DNA from: Bacillota bacterium
GTDB lineage: Bacteria > Bacillota > Clostridia > Acetivibrionales > DTU013
Direction: 5' to 3'
Length of the DNA stretch: 64,000 bases
NCBI GenBank assembly: GCA_023426125.1
Contig: JAFABI010000049.1
Location: 62,001-126,000, forward strand
Below, piece after piece: positions 35,017 through 43,752 of the stretch; position 1 is the stretch's first letter; every line of letters starts with the position of its first letter. The notes under the pieces were generated by a model that had not been told where the DNA came from, ran no database searches, and saw only the letters and a list, made by a program, of their open reading frames with translations. Position numbers and translations under genes: made by a program.

Positions 35017-35883
35017 ATGCATAGCTATGGCGGAACGGTTCTGGAGGATGATGTATACCTTGGGCGCCGGGATGATAAAGTGCCTTATTTTATAAATAGC
35101 AGCGGGTATATCAAGATTGATGATTACGATGTTTCCTTAAAGCGGACCAGAGTGGATTACTATTTGATCTACCTCATCAACGGGGCAGGCCACTATATAC
35201 TGGGCGGCGATACAATTACCGCAAAAGCCGGAAGTATTATACTGTACAGGCCGGGCCAGTACCAGGATTACTATTACAAAGCCTTCGAGAAAACAGAGCT
35301 TTACTGGATCCATTTTACCGGCAACCAGTTTGAAAACCTTTTAAACGAGCTGGAATTGACTGACGGTAATATTTTCCGGGTTGGAATACACAGGGAATAT
35401 ATAACGCTTTTTGAAAGCATCATCCACGAACTGCAAATTAAAAGCCCGCCTTTCCACCAGTTGTGCGCAAGCTATCTGCTGCAGCTCCTGTCTTCCTATT
35501 CGCGGGCTGCAAAGCGGTTGAAAAGCGGAGAAAAGACCCCCGGGAACAGCAACATGGAAAAGGTCATTAAAGCCATGAACGAAGAATTCCAGCAGGAGCA
35601 CGCCGTTGAGTATTATGCCGAAATGGCTAATTTAAGCCTTTTTCAATTCATTCGAAGCTTCAAAAAGCTTACCGGGTTCACACCCGCCAGGTATATCGAA
35701 AAAATCAGAATTGCAAAGGCCAGGGAGCTTTTGCGGGATTCAAGCCTCTCCGTTGCGGAAATATCGGCCATCGCCGGCTACAAGGACCCGTTTTATTTCA
35801 GCAAGGTCTTTAAAAAAGCTTCCGGCATCACTCCTTCAGAGTACAGGAACAGTTCTCCCGGTCCGGTGAAGGAAGGCATATAG
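35017..35883 (+). CDS. AraC-family transcription regulator
   Basis: A 288-residue protein from ATG 35017; upstream AGGGAAGG is ~12 bases away, and the frame extends to a TTG at 34882 with no similarity to the family there. The N-terminal cupin-like AraC-binding domain (GAGHYILGGDTI) precedes a two-helix AraC DNA-binding domain (EMANLSLFQFIRSFKKLTG; GYKDPFYFSKVFKKASG). It probably activates a sugar-utilisation gene in response to a ligand, perhaps the GH109-like gene. Confidence 0.87.
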   Translation: MHSYGGTVLEDDVYLGRRDDKVPYFINSSGYIKIDDYDVSLKRTRVDYYLIYLINGAGHYILGGDTITAKAGSIILYRPGQYQDYYYKAFEKTELYWIHFTGNQFENLLNELELTDGNIFRVGIHREYITLFESIIHELQIKSPPFHQLCASYLLQLLSSYSRAAKRLKSGEKTPGNSNMEKVIKAMNEEFQQEHAVEYYAEMANLSLFQFIRSFKKLTGFTPARYIEKIRIAKARELLRDSSLSVAEISAIAGYKDPFYFSKVFKKASGITPSEYRNSSPGPVKEGI

Positions 35884-35893
35884 GCCAGGCCTT

Positions 35894-36748
35894 CTATCTT
35901 GCTGCCGAAGGAGGCGTCTTCTTGTATTTCCTGAAGATGCGGCTGAAGTAGTTGGCATCGTTGAAACCCGTAGCCATTGCGATCTCGGTTATATTCATAT
36001 CGGTATTTTTGATCAGCATCTCCGCTTTATCGATACGCATGCCGTTAATGTATTCATTCACGCTCCTGCCGGTGAGCTTTTTGAACAAATGGCTGAAATG
36101 GTCCCTGCTCAGGCAGGTGATGGCAGTAAGCTGATCGATGGTGATTTTCTCCATGTAGTTTCGCTCTATAAATTCAAGCACCTGGTTAAGCCGGGCAAGG
36201 TTCTGGGTACGCAATTTATATTCCTTCTGCGTCAGAACTCTATCCACATGGTTTCTCAGCAGCAGGACCAGCAGCCTGTAGACGTAGGATTTTATGGATA
36301 ATTCAAACCCCGGCTCCTTACTTTCATATTCCGACGCAATTCCTTTTATGCACTCGACTTCGGTGGTGCTTCCGCTTATTTTATTGGAGAACAGGATGAG
36401 GTTTTCTGCAATAGGGGTAATGTACTTCTGCTCGCAGTTTCCGTCAAAGCTGCCTTTGATGAGGGAAGGGTCCACGGCGATATAGTCGTAGATCAGGGGG
36501 CCTTCCGTGCAATAGCCGCAGTGCAGCTCATTGGTGTTGACAATGAGGATATCTCCGGCAGCTACGTCGATGGACTTTGCCTCGCACTCGATGACACCCT
36601 TTCCTTCCAGGAAAAACAACATTTCCAGTTGTTCATGCCAATGGGCGCTGAAAACGGGACCGTAATGATCACAGAAAAAACGTGTGACATACAGGGGAAA
36701 ACCTTTATCCTCCAGATATGTTTTTTCATATAAAGAGTAGTTCTTCAT
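35894..36748 (-). CDS. AraC-family transcription regulator
   Basis: A 284-residue protein from ATG 36748 (AGGAG ten bases upstream; frame open to 36814). An N-terminal cupin domain (SAHWHEQLEMLFFLEG; INTNELH-like) and a C-terminal AraC DNA-binding domain (ITCLSRDHFSHLFKKLTG, GFNDANYFSRIFRKYK) are clear. It ends 10 bp from the stop of the regulator on the other strand and is the fourth gene of a minus-strand operon with an oxidoreductase, a ceramidase-like protein and an aminotransferase. Confidence 0.88.
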   Translation of the reverse strand: MKNYSLYEKTYLEDKGFPLYVTRFFCDHYGPVFSAHWHEQLEMLFFLEGKGVIECEAKSIDVAAGDILIVNTNELHCGYCTEGPLIYDYIAVDPSLIKGSFDGNCEQKYITPIAENLILFSNKISGSTTEVECIKGIASEYESKEPGFELSIKSYVYRLLVLLLRNHVDRVLTQKEYKLRTQNLARLNQVLEFIERNYMEKITIDQLTAITCLSRDHFSHLFKKLTGRSVNEYINGMRIDKAEMLIKNTDMNITEIAMATGFNDANYFSRIFRKYKKTPPSAAR

Positions 36749-36835
36749 ATGCTGCAAACTCCTGCCACCAGTTTTTTTAAAAAAATAAAAACAGGATTGT
36801 AGTGTCGGGGCCAACCCCCTCTTATTATTGTATAC

Positions 36836-37915
36836 CTATTCCCGGGAATGGAAAAGAGATAATTTCACGACGTTCCCTGTTTTTGCCGATTCATAGACGG
36901 CATCCAATATTTTCATTACCGTAACGCCGTCTTCCGCCGGACAGATACAATGAGATCCGTTGACAATGCAATCCACAAAATGGTTGATTTCTGCAGCGAA
37001 TGCATCCTCAAGGTCAAAGGTATAGCTATCCAGGACCGGCCGGTAATTTACAAGGTAATCAAGCTTTTCCGCATAAATCGTAAACTCCGGTTCCAGGTCG
37101 GCACCGCCTTTGTCTCCGAAAAATTGCGAATAGACCGTGTCCTTTGTCAGGTTCATTGCCCAGCTGGTCTCGAAATAAAGTGATGCCCCATTTTCAAATT
37201 TAATGATTGCGTTTGCAAAGTCTTCTACTTCGTTGACCTTTGTGTTGTAATCGGCGGCTCTGTACCAGGAATACCCCTGAATGTTTGCCCTGCTGCCGAT
37301 CCTGTCATAGGTGCTCCCAAATACGGATACAGGTTTGGGTTTACCCATCAGGTACATGGACAGGTCTATGATGTGCACGCCCAGATCAATCAGAGGTCCT
37401 CCTCCGGACAGCGCCTTCGTCGTAAACCAGCCTCCCGGGTTTCCGCATCGCCTCAGATAGCCTGTTTTCGCAAAGTATATCTCGCCAAGATCACCATTTT
37501 CTATGAACTTCTGCATAACCTGGACATTTTGGGCAAACCGCTTTACAAATCCATACATAAGAAGCTTATTGCTTTTTTTTGAAGCCTTCAGCATCAATAA
37601 AGCTTCCGCAGCATTGAGTGCGGGAGGTTTCTCGCAAAGGACATGTTTGCCTGCTTCCAGCGCCGCAATAGCAATGGGTGCATGCGTATTGTTCCAGGTG
37701 ACAATGCTTACGGCATCAAGCCGGTCGGAAGCAACCATTTCCCTGTAATCAGCATAGGCTTTGTTTATCCCTGCCTCGGCCGCGAACTGTTTCGCCCGTT
37801 CTGCATTAACATCACACACGGAAACAAGTTCAACCTGCCGATTACTGCGATAAGCTTTTATATGCATTCCTGCAAGTTTGCCCGTTCCAATCATCCCAAC
37901 TCTCAGCTTTTCCAT
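36836..37915 (-). CDS. Gfo/Idh/MocA-family oxidoreductase
   Basis: A 359-residue protein with GGAGGG before the ATG. N-terminal Rossmann fold GTGKLAGMHIKAY, the conserved CEKPPALNAAEA near 93, and RRCGNPGGWFTTKALSGGGPLIDLGVHIID in the substrate domain. The family oxidises or reduces sugars and inositols with NAD(P). It is close in sequence to the Gfo protein at 54682 (shared RRCGNPGGWF motif). The gene lies in a minus-strand operon with a ceramidase-like protein and a DegT aminotransferase. Confidence 0.9.
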   Translation of the reverse strand: MEKLRVGMIGTGKLAGMHIKAYRSNRQVELVSVCDVNAERAKQFAAEAGINKAYADYREMVASDRLDAVSIVTWNNTHAPIAIAALEAGKHVLCEKPPALNAAEALLMLKASKKSNKLLMYGFVKRFAQNVQVMQKFIENGDLGEIYFAKTGYLRRCGNPGGWFTTKALSGGGPLIDLGVHIIDLSMYLMGKPKPVSVFGSTYDRIGSRANIQGYSWYRAADYNTKVNEVEDFANAIIKFENGASLYFETSWAMNLTKDTVYSQFFGDKGGADLEPEFTIYAEKLDYLVNYRPVLDSYTFDLEDAFAAEINHFVDCIVNGSHCICPAEDGVTVMKILDAVYESAKTGNVVKLSLFHSRE

Positions 37916-37969
37916 TTCGCCGGACCCTCCATCGCTTCACAACCCTTTTTTATGTTTCTTTTCCCTGCA

Positions 37970-39235
37970 TTACCGGACGAGTTTCACTTTTGCTTCTTTT
38001 GCAACCTCGCCGGCCAGCCTTTCTCCTTCTCCTGCCTCAAGGGGAAGGGTCAGGTATAAAAAGCTTGATGCAAATCCGGCATAACCCCTGTTTTCGATAT
38101 CATCACGGGTTGCTATATATCCTGCGGCGGCATTGGCGTTGCCTAAAGCCATAACATTCATCTCCGGAAGCGCTTCGCCCAATGGAAACCCCAGAGCAGT
38201 AAACATTTCCGCCGGAAACCCGAACATAACCACTTTACCTATTTTTAATACCTGTGTAATCAAGGTTTTCACGTAGGGGTCTGCACTGTTTGCAAGATTG
38301 TAGTCCATTTTTGATGCCCAAACCTGTAAAAGCTTGAGTTGACCGGAGCTTACCGCTTTTTCACGGGCGTAATCCTCTATCATGCGGGCAATGTCTTCCA
38401 TGGAGAGCTTAACCATCCGGAGGTTGACAGGAACCGCAAAAGAGTCAAGGGATAAATCATCCATTGGCACAGCTTCTGCGAATTCCCGCAGAAAAGTATC
38501 CGCGATTGTTTTTCCGTATTGATCAATCGTCTCCTGCGTGCCCGAGCCCCATTGCACGCGGTTGGATACAGGATCGATATCACCGCAAAAACCAGTCAGA
38601 AACAAGCTATCATACCCTGCTTCAGCCATTCTCCTGACGACAGACCCGGGATAATCTGCGGATATTTCCCTGGAGGGTCCCAGGGTCACAGGATGGCAGC
38701 CATAGCTCAGTATGGCCAAGGGTTTTCCTTTTTCAAAGTGAAATGACATCCCATGCAGGGTATTGTCAACAGGACCGGTGGGATTGACCCGGTTGAAACC
38801 TATCCCGCTGCCCAATGCCGCTTTTATTTGCTTTGCTTCTTTTACCTGCCGGAGGTTCTCAAATGCACCGTTCCCGGCTTTTATAAGCAATGCCGGAAGC
38901 GACCTTACATAGCTTTCATCCCTTTCCCCGATTCCTTCCGTATCACTTGCATTCGGCCCGGTGTGCGTATGGGTGGATAATAGAAGAATATCCTCCGCTT
39001 TTAACCCGAGATCCTCTTTAAGCTTTTGCTTTACTGTGTCGACGATCTGTTTTGAAAGCGTTAAAAGATCACAATTCAATAGCAGCAGCTTTTTTTGCCC
39101 TTCGCTGAAAAAGACGGCTCTGGCAAAAAGGGGATCTTTAACAGCTTCTGCTTTTCTGGCCGGATAATAACCATATCCGCAAAGTTCTACTCCAAGAGGG
39201 GGAGTGATATCAACGAATGAATACCCTATATGCAT
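37970..39235 (-). CDS. Neutral/alkaline ceramidase-like hydrolase
   Basis: A 421-residue protein from ATG 39235 with AGGAGG eight bases upstream (frame open to 39256). It lacks a signal peptide, so is probably cytosolic. The zinc-site motif STHTHTGP near 92-99 (NTHTHSGP in ceramidases) and GFCGDIDPVS near 216-225 are visible, as in the N-terminal domain of neutral/alkaline ceramidases. In bacteria such domains also occur in sugar and amide operons with no lipid link. The cluster (Gfo, DegT, AraC) suggests a carbohydrate or cyclitol pathway, so ceramide may not be its substrate. Confidence 0.78.
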   Translation of the reverse strand: MHIGYSFVDITPPLGVELCGYGYYPARKAEAVKDPLFARAVFFSEGQKKLLLLNCDLLTLSKQIVDTVKQKLKEDLGLKAEDILLLSTHTHTGPNASDTEGIGERDESYVRSLPALLIKAGNGAFENLRQVKEAKQIKAALGSGIGFNRVNPTGPVDNTLHGMSFHFEKGKPLAILSYGCHPVTLGPSREISADYPGSVVRRMAEAGYDSLFLTGFCGDIDPVSNRVQWGSGTQETIDQYGKTIADTFLREFAEAVPMDDLSLDSFAVPVNLRMVKLSMEDIARMIEDYAREKAVSSGQLKLLQVWASKMDYNLANSADPYVKTLITQVLKIGKVVMFGFPAEMFTALGFPLGEALPEMNVMALGNANAAAGYIATRDDIENRGYAGFASSFLYLTLPLEAGEGERLAGEVAKEAKVKLVR

Positions 39236-39263
39236 TTTAAGGCCTCCTGTACCCAAAGTTCTT

Positions 39264-40478
39264 CTATAGCAGCTCGTTTACATTTTCCCCAATTTTTATG
39301 ATCGCATCGGCAATATCATCCATATCCTTCTTTTCTCCGAGAAGCAGGTTCTGGGTGATCCAGAGCCCTTCCCCATTGGCGGCTTTTTCCACATGATCAA
39401 GATAGAGCCCTTCATAGGCGGTATTTGAACCGAGGATCCTTTTGGCTTCCTCGCTCTTCAACATCCCCTGCTTATACAGGCATGCGTATCCCGGCGAGCA
39501 AGGTATTCCCTCGGCGCTTAAAGCGGCCAGGAATTTTCCTCTCGGCAGGCCTTTGCACCTTTCGCTCATATATTTGAAGAGGAACAGATGATACGAGTTC
39601 CTTGTAATTCTTTCGTCCGGGCGCATTGTTTCTATAAAGTCGACTTCTTTAAGCCGGGAGGTCAAATATTCGGCGTTCCTCATCCGCTTATCTATCTGTC
39701 CGTCCAGCCTGTCCATCTGTGTATTCAGGATGACCGCCTGCCACTCTGTCATACGGGCATTGGTCCCGATATGGGGATGATCATACCATACGGTTCCATG
39801 AAGATCTCTTCCGCAATGATGAATCGACCAGCATTTCTCATAGATGTCCGGATCATTGACAGTAAGGATGCCGCCTTCACCCGCATTTAGGTTTTTCGAA
39901 GCCTGGAAACTGAAGGATCCGGCATGGCCGATGGAACCGACTCTGCGGCCTTTCCATTCGGAACCGTGGGCATGCGCCGCGTCCTCAACAACATAGAGTC
40001 CGTGCTTTTGAGCGATTTCCATGATCCTATCCATATCACAGGGTCTTCCGCCGATATGGACAGGTATGACGGCCCTGGTTTTTGCTGTGATTGCCTCTTC
40101 AATTTTTGACGGATCGATATTGTAGGAGTGGTTTTCTATATCAACAAATACCGGCTTTGCACCAACAATCAGCACTGCGGATACAGTTGCATTAAAGGTA
40201 TACGGCGGAACAATGACCTCGTCTTCCATCCCTACCCCCAGCGCCCGTAAAGCCACTTCAAGCGTCACGGTTCCATTGGTTACTGCAACACCATACTCAG
40301 AGTGCTGATAGGCGGCAAACCTTTTTGAGAAATTTTTAACTTCATTTCCGAGAGTACCCCATACACCGCTTTTTAATACTTTCTCCAGGGACTGCAGCTC
40401 CCTGTCGTCATACTGCGGCCACGCGGGAAAAGCTTCAGACCTGAGGGGACTCCCTCCCTTTATCGCTAATTTGGACAT
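39264..40478 (-). CDS. DegT/DnrJ/EryC1/StrS-family aminotransferase
   Basis: A 404-residue PLP-dependent protein from ATG 40478, with a perfect AGGAGG eight bases upstream; the longer frame to 40544 is not needed. DegT features include the PLP-lysine motif SFQASKNLNAGEGG near 186-199, and GGRPCDMDRIM near 143. These enzymes transaminate keto-sugars or cyclitols, such as in scyllo-inosamine formation. It is the first gene of the minus-strand operon. It is divergent from a MerR-type gene. Confidence 0.9.
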   Translation of the reverse strand: MSKLAIKGGSPLRSEAFPAWPQYDDRELQSLEKVLKSGVWGTLGNEVKNFSKRFAAYQHSEYGVAVTNGTVTLEVALRALGVGMEDEVIVPPYTFNATVSAVLIVGAKPVFVDIENHSYNIDPSKIEEAITAKTRAVIPVHIGGRPCDMDRIMEIAQKHGLYVVEDAAHAHGSEWKGRRVGSIGHAGSFSFQASKNLNAGEGGILTVNDPDIYEKCWSIHHCGRDLHGTVWYDHPHIGTNARMTEWQAVILNTQMDRLDGQIDKRMRNAEYLTSRLKEVDFIETMRPDERITRNSYHLFLFKYMSERCKGLPRGKFLAALSAEGIPCSPGYACLYKQGMLKSEEAKRILGSNTAYEGLYLDHVEKAANGEGLWITQNLLLGEKKDMDDIADAIIKIGENVNELL

Positions 40479-40754
40479 GATATACCTCCTTGCATAAATG
40501 TGGACATTGTAAAAAATAAGGTGTATAAACTTATGCGGATACATAATGCGCGTCCATGCAAAATACTTTGTGTTGTGCTAATTATAATACTTCCGGCCGT
40601 TTTGGGCATGGACGGGACAGCTTATTTATAGCACAATTATGCTATCCATAGGATACATTTCATGTTTTTGCATTTCTTAATCCGGTTGAGGGGGGAGCGT
40701 CGTCCTGCAGAGGCAAAACCCAGATAATGGAAGGAATAATTTACACCTTCCCTA
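40479..40754. other. Divergent control region of the DegT operon and merR
   Basis: 276 bp with no gene. It holds a partial REP-like core (GCGGATACATAATGCGCGTCC at 40536-40556). An AT-rich stretch CTTATTTATAGCACAATTATGCTATC near 40619-40645 contains an imperfect palindrome ATAGCACAATTATGCTAT. Either may carry the DegT-operon promoter. Confidence 0.45.
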
Positions 40755-40785
40755 TTGACATTCACGTTGCGTAAAGGTGTATAGT
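40755..40785 (+). promoter_or_regulatory. MerR-type promoter with 19-bp spacer
   Basis: TTGACA (40755-40760), exactly 19 bp spacer (TTCACGTTGCGTAAAGGTG) and TATAGT (40780-40785). The long spacer with a partial dyad ACGTTGCGTAAAGGT is typical of MerR-family regulated promoters, and fits autoregulation by the following gene. Confidence 0.65.
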
Positions 40786-40807
40786 AATTTTGTCAGGAGG
40801 TGACAGC

Positions 40808-41572
40808 ATGGAATATACGGTGCAAAAGCTTGGAGGGATGGCGGGAATCAGCACCAGGACGCTGCGGTACTATGATGAAATCGGAATTCTTAAGCCGGCA
40901 AGGATCAATTCCTCAGGGTACCGCATTTATGGCAGGGCGGAGGTGGACCGGCTGCAGCAGATCCTGTTTTACAGGGAGCTGGGCGTCAGCCTGGAAAGTA
41001 TCACGAACATCCTGGCCTCACCGTCTTTTGACGATGTCCGTGCGCTGCGGGAACACCGTGAGAAGCTTCTGGCAAAACGTGAACAATTGGATATGCTGAT
41101 AGCCAATGTCGACAGGACGCTGGCTGCGGCGGAAGGGAGCATTGAAATGAGCGACAGGGAAAAGTTTAAAGGCTTTAAACAAAAGCTGATTGACGAAAAT
41201 GAGGAGAAATACGGAGAAGAGATACGGGCAAAGTATGGTGACCGGCAGGTGGACCAATCCAACGAAAAGGTCAGAAACATGACCGAAGAACAATATGCGG
41301 AAGCGGAGAGGCTGAGCGCGGAAGTAATCCATACGTTGAAGGAGGCGTTCAAAACCGGCGATCCCGCGGGAGAATTGGCTCAAAAGGCGGCAGACCTCCA
41401 TCGCCGGTGGCTGTGCTATTTCTGGGAGAGCTATACGAAAGAGGCGCATGCAGGCGTTGCCCGGATGTATGTAGACGATGAAAGGTTTACGGCATACTAT
41501 GATAAAGAGCAGCCGGGGATGGCGGCATTTTTAAGAGACGCCGTCTTAATCTATACCGGAACAAAAAATTAA
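40808..41572 (+). CDS. TipA-like MerR-family regulator
   Basis: A 254-residue protein from ATG 40808 with AGGAGG seven bases upstream. The MerR HTH (VQKLGGMAGISTRTLRYYDEIGILKPAR) and dimerisation helix fill 1-~110. The C-terminal ~140 residues are a TipAS antibiotic-binding domain (MTEEQYAEAERL, DLHRRWLCYFW, AHAGVARMYVDDERFTAYYD). TipA proteins bind thiopeptides or other peptides and turn on their own promoter, so a drug- or signal-sensing role is likely. It is preceded by its own 19-bp-spacer promoter. Confidence 0.92.
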   Translation: MEYTVQKLGGMAGISTRTLRYYDEIGILKPARINSSGYRIYGRAEVDRLQQILFYRELGVSLESITNILASPSFDDVRALREHREKLLAKREQLDMLIANVDRTLAAAEGSIEMSDREKFKGFKQKLIDENEEKYGEEIRAKYGDRQVDQSNEKVRNMTEEQYAEAERLSAEVIHTLKEAFKTGDPAGELAQKAADLHRRWLCYFWESYTKEAHAGVARMYVDDERFTAYYDKEQPGMAAFLRDAVLIYTGTKN

Positions 41573-41609
41573 GCAATTTGCCGATGGATAATTTTTCGCT
41601 GTAGAATTG

Positions 41610-41707
41610 GGAGCACTGAAAATATACTTCCCGTTTTTCTGAAACGACGGCCGTAGCGGACCGGAACTTTTGGAAATTTAACGGGAAGTAATTTTTATCC
41701 GGGCTTA
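41610..41707. repeat. MITE-like hairpin element, copy B
   Basis: GGAGCACTGAAAATATACTT...GGGAAGTAATTTTTATCCGGGCTTA, a diverged relative of 33020-33121 with the same ends and the same central GTAG. The two arms pair across 41610-41707. It overlaps the stop of the small zinc-ribbon gene. Confidence 0.6.
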
Positions 41708-41911
41708 CAATTCACGGATCCTTTCCAACCTCTGAAGGATGTTTTGCTTCTTGAAGCGTGAGGTTGCCTCCTCGGTAACGGAGGTTATGGACAGGCAGTT
41801 TTCATTTCCGCAGCCCGGACAAACCAGGCTGTCGCAATCAAAAAAGGAATTGACGTGCAATTTGTTTGAAAAGCCGCAGGCAGCGCAGCCTATGGTAACT
41901 TCCAGCATCAT
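41705..41911 (-). CDS. Small zinc-ribbon-like protein
   Basis: A 68-residue protein with GGAGG eight bases before the ATG. Cys pairs CAAC near 9-12 and CPGC near 31-34, with a further single Cys, suggest a zinc ribbon or rubredoxin-like knuckle. A basic C-terminal helix follows (SRFKKQNILQRLERIREL). The family is not recognised; regulation or RNA binding is a guess. It is a single gene between the MerR regulator and a gene-poor stretch. The MITE-like element reaches its stop codon. Confidence 0.6.
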   Translation of the reverse strand: MMLEVTIGCAACGFSNKLHVNSFFDCDSLVCPGCGNENCLSITSVTEEATSRFKKQNILQRLERIREL

Positions 41912-42752
41912 GGCTTCTTCCTCCGCGTAGAACGTTAGTTCGGAGCTTTATTATATTCTGAACCGTAAAAATAGTAAAGAACGGAATGAAATATTCCCGG
42001 ACAGTGAAGAACAATTGTTCGGGAATTTCACCCCGAAGATCGTGAAATCATAAAATTGCTATAGTTTGTGAAATGGATTTTCAGGAACTGGAGGCTCATC
42101 AGGAGCAGCCCAAAGACATGGAAATAAAAGCAAGAGCCCGTAATGATCTACGCTACAGCCGATGTAGATCCCTGCATACCTACGAACAATCTTTCGACTG
42201 CCCGCAAGCATTACGGAACCTGCACCAACCTTTGCCCGACTACCAAGAGTACCTGGGAAACCATATGCAATCGGCGGACTGCATATGACCTCCAGCGTCA
42301 GGGACCAATACCTGGCGACCGTCTTAAAAAGCAGCGACAGTATCTATGCCGGTATGGGCCCATTTGCCTGCGGAACCCTGGATAATCTTGGCTCGAATAC
42401 CCTGCATCCCTTTCAACCATACTGCAGGTGCTGGGCTTGCAGCACAGCCACAGGAGACACAGAATACTCTTCCCTCCGGCCGATACCAAGCCTTTGCGTC
42501 AATTACAGCCAGTTGACCTTTATCCAAGGCCAAACGGCAGCGGCGAAACCTGATATCAACCTTTTGGCCGACTGCTGCAAAGCCTTTTCGGACCTCACAG
42601 CAATCTTGGCTCGACCATCACGAACCCTTGCCACATTATTATGGATGGATTTGTTGTTTTCATCCCCGTTAAGTTTTACCTGAATGTGAATTTTTTAAAA
42701 ATGAATTTATTCAGAAATCAAAAATTCCTTATCGTTTCACCAGCGCTTGCTT
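41912..42752 (-). other. Gene-poor region with decayed reading-frame remnants
   Basis: The 841 bp have no supported gene. On the minus strand, frames of 60-90 codons are open in succession around 42045-42318, 42324-42533 and 42510-42683, in different phases, as if one gene decayed by frameshifts. The translated pieces (e.g. GFPGTLGSRAKVGAGSVMLA) are not recognised. No RBS or start fits any of them. The plus strand also has open frames but no coding signature I trust. Confidence 0.3.
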
Positions 42753-43313
42753 CTACTTGGGAAACCAGACAGTGAGATATGTTGTACCCTCCACATCCCT
42801 GAGATTTTCTATGGCGTGGCTGATATCAGCCTTGTAGCGGCCTGTATCGCCTTCGTTCAGAATAGAGGAATTGTTTCCTGCAGTTACCTTGAACTGTCCC
42901 GAGATCACCGTCAAAAACTCTTCGGATTTGGGGAAGTGCGGCAGGGAGCTCAGCTTTCCCTTCGGCTTGAAGGTCATATGGTAGAGCTCAAGGTTATCGG
43001 CCATGTGGATGGGGGAATTTACCCGGATGATACAGGACCGGTCATCCGAAAAGATCAGCGGAGCGTCTTCCCGCCGGAGGACCTCGATCTGGTAATCGCC
43101 TTTTGTCAGAAGGAGCTCTTCTACCGGAACATCAAGCGCCCTGGCTATTTTCCATACGGTTACCACCGTAGGGTTGGTCTTTTCCTGCTCAATTTGCGAC
43201 AGCATCGATTTTGATACGCCGGAACGTTTTGCCAGGGCGTCCATGCTCATATTCTTTTGCTTGCGGAGGTTCATGATATTTAAGCCGATCTCGGGCGGCT
43301 GGTGCATATCCAT
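42753..43313 (-). CDS. XRE-family regulator with cupin domain
   Basis: A 186-residue protein with AAGGAG before the ATG. An N-terminal HTH_3 (SMDALAKRSGVSKSMLSQIEQ) and a C-terminal cupin_2 domain (LPHFPKSEEFLTVISGQFKV) define the PuuR/SutR-type regulators, which bind small amines, amino acids or sugars in the cupin barrel. It is divergent from the tdh-kbl threonine genes across 440 bp and may control them. Confidence 0.88.
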   Translation of the reverse strand: MDMHQPPEIGLNIMNLRKQKNMSMDALAKRSGVSKSMLSQIEQEKTNPTVVTVWKIARALDVPVEELLLTKGDYQIEVLRREDAPLIFSDDRSCIIRVNSPIHMADNLELYHMTFKPKGKLSSLPHFPKSEEFLTVISGQFKVTAGNNSSILNEGDTGRYKADISHAIENLRDVEGTTYLTVWFPK

Positions 43314-43334
43314 ATAATTATACTCCTTTAATAA

Positions 43335-43573
43335 GAGGACATTCCCTCCTTATGCGAATTACCCTCAACTCAGCGGGGTGTACCCTTACTTAATCAAAAG
43401 GGGACATTCCCTCATTATGCGGATCACCCTCAACTCGGAGGGTGTGTCCCCTTACATTATACCAGTTTAATCGAAGGCCAGGCAATACGTTATCCTGTTT
43501 GGCACTTAAAAATATGGCATATAAACCTGCAGGGCGTGCCGGATTACCCTCAACTCAGAGAGTGTGCCCCCTT
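43335..43573. repeat. Three degenerate copies of a ~55-bp hairpin repeat
   Basis: Copies at 43335-43388, 43399-43453 and 43527-43573 share GRATTACCCTCAACTC(A/G)G followed by G(A/G)GTGT, and the first two begin GGACATTCCCTC(A/C)TTATGCG. Each can fold (e.g. GGGGACATTCCCTC with GAGGGTGTGTCCCC). Spacing is uneven, so this is not a CRISPR array. They lie upstream of tdh. Confidence 0.6.
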
Positions 43574-43617
43574 TTCTCAATAAATTGAACAAAATGTGCA
43601 ATATATAAAAATTTTCA

Positions 43618-43646
43618 TTGACATTGGCCTGTGAGTGGAATAAAAT
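43618..43646 (+). promoter_or_regulatory. Probable tdh promoter
   Basis: TTGACA (43618-43623), a 17 bp spacer and TAAAAT (43641-43646), about 105 bp before the tdh start. Confidence 0.7.
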
Positions 43647-43752
43647 GAGAATATTAATATAATGAACAAAACGTAATATATAACGAATATGCTGCACAAT
43701 CACTTGATCTGGTATTGTTGTTGTAATATTTGTAGATGGGGAGATGTATACT

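Noticed and set aside
37970..39235. Secreted ceramidase
   Set aside because: No signal peptide at the RBS-supported start, and the operon is carbohydrate-like.
42285..42683. 132-codon plus-strand reading frame
   Set aside because: No RBS, Cys/Ser/Thr-rich composition and no recognisable motif; opposite-strand remnants are equally likely.
43335..43573. CRISPR array
   Set aside because: Only three degenerate copies with uneven spacing and no cas genes nearby.
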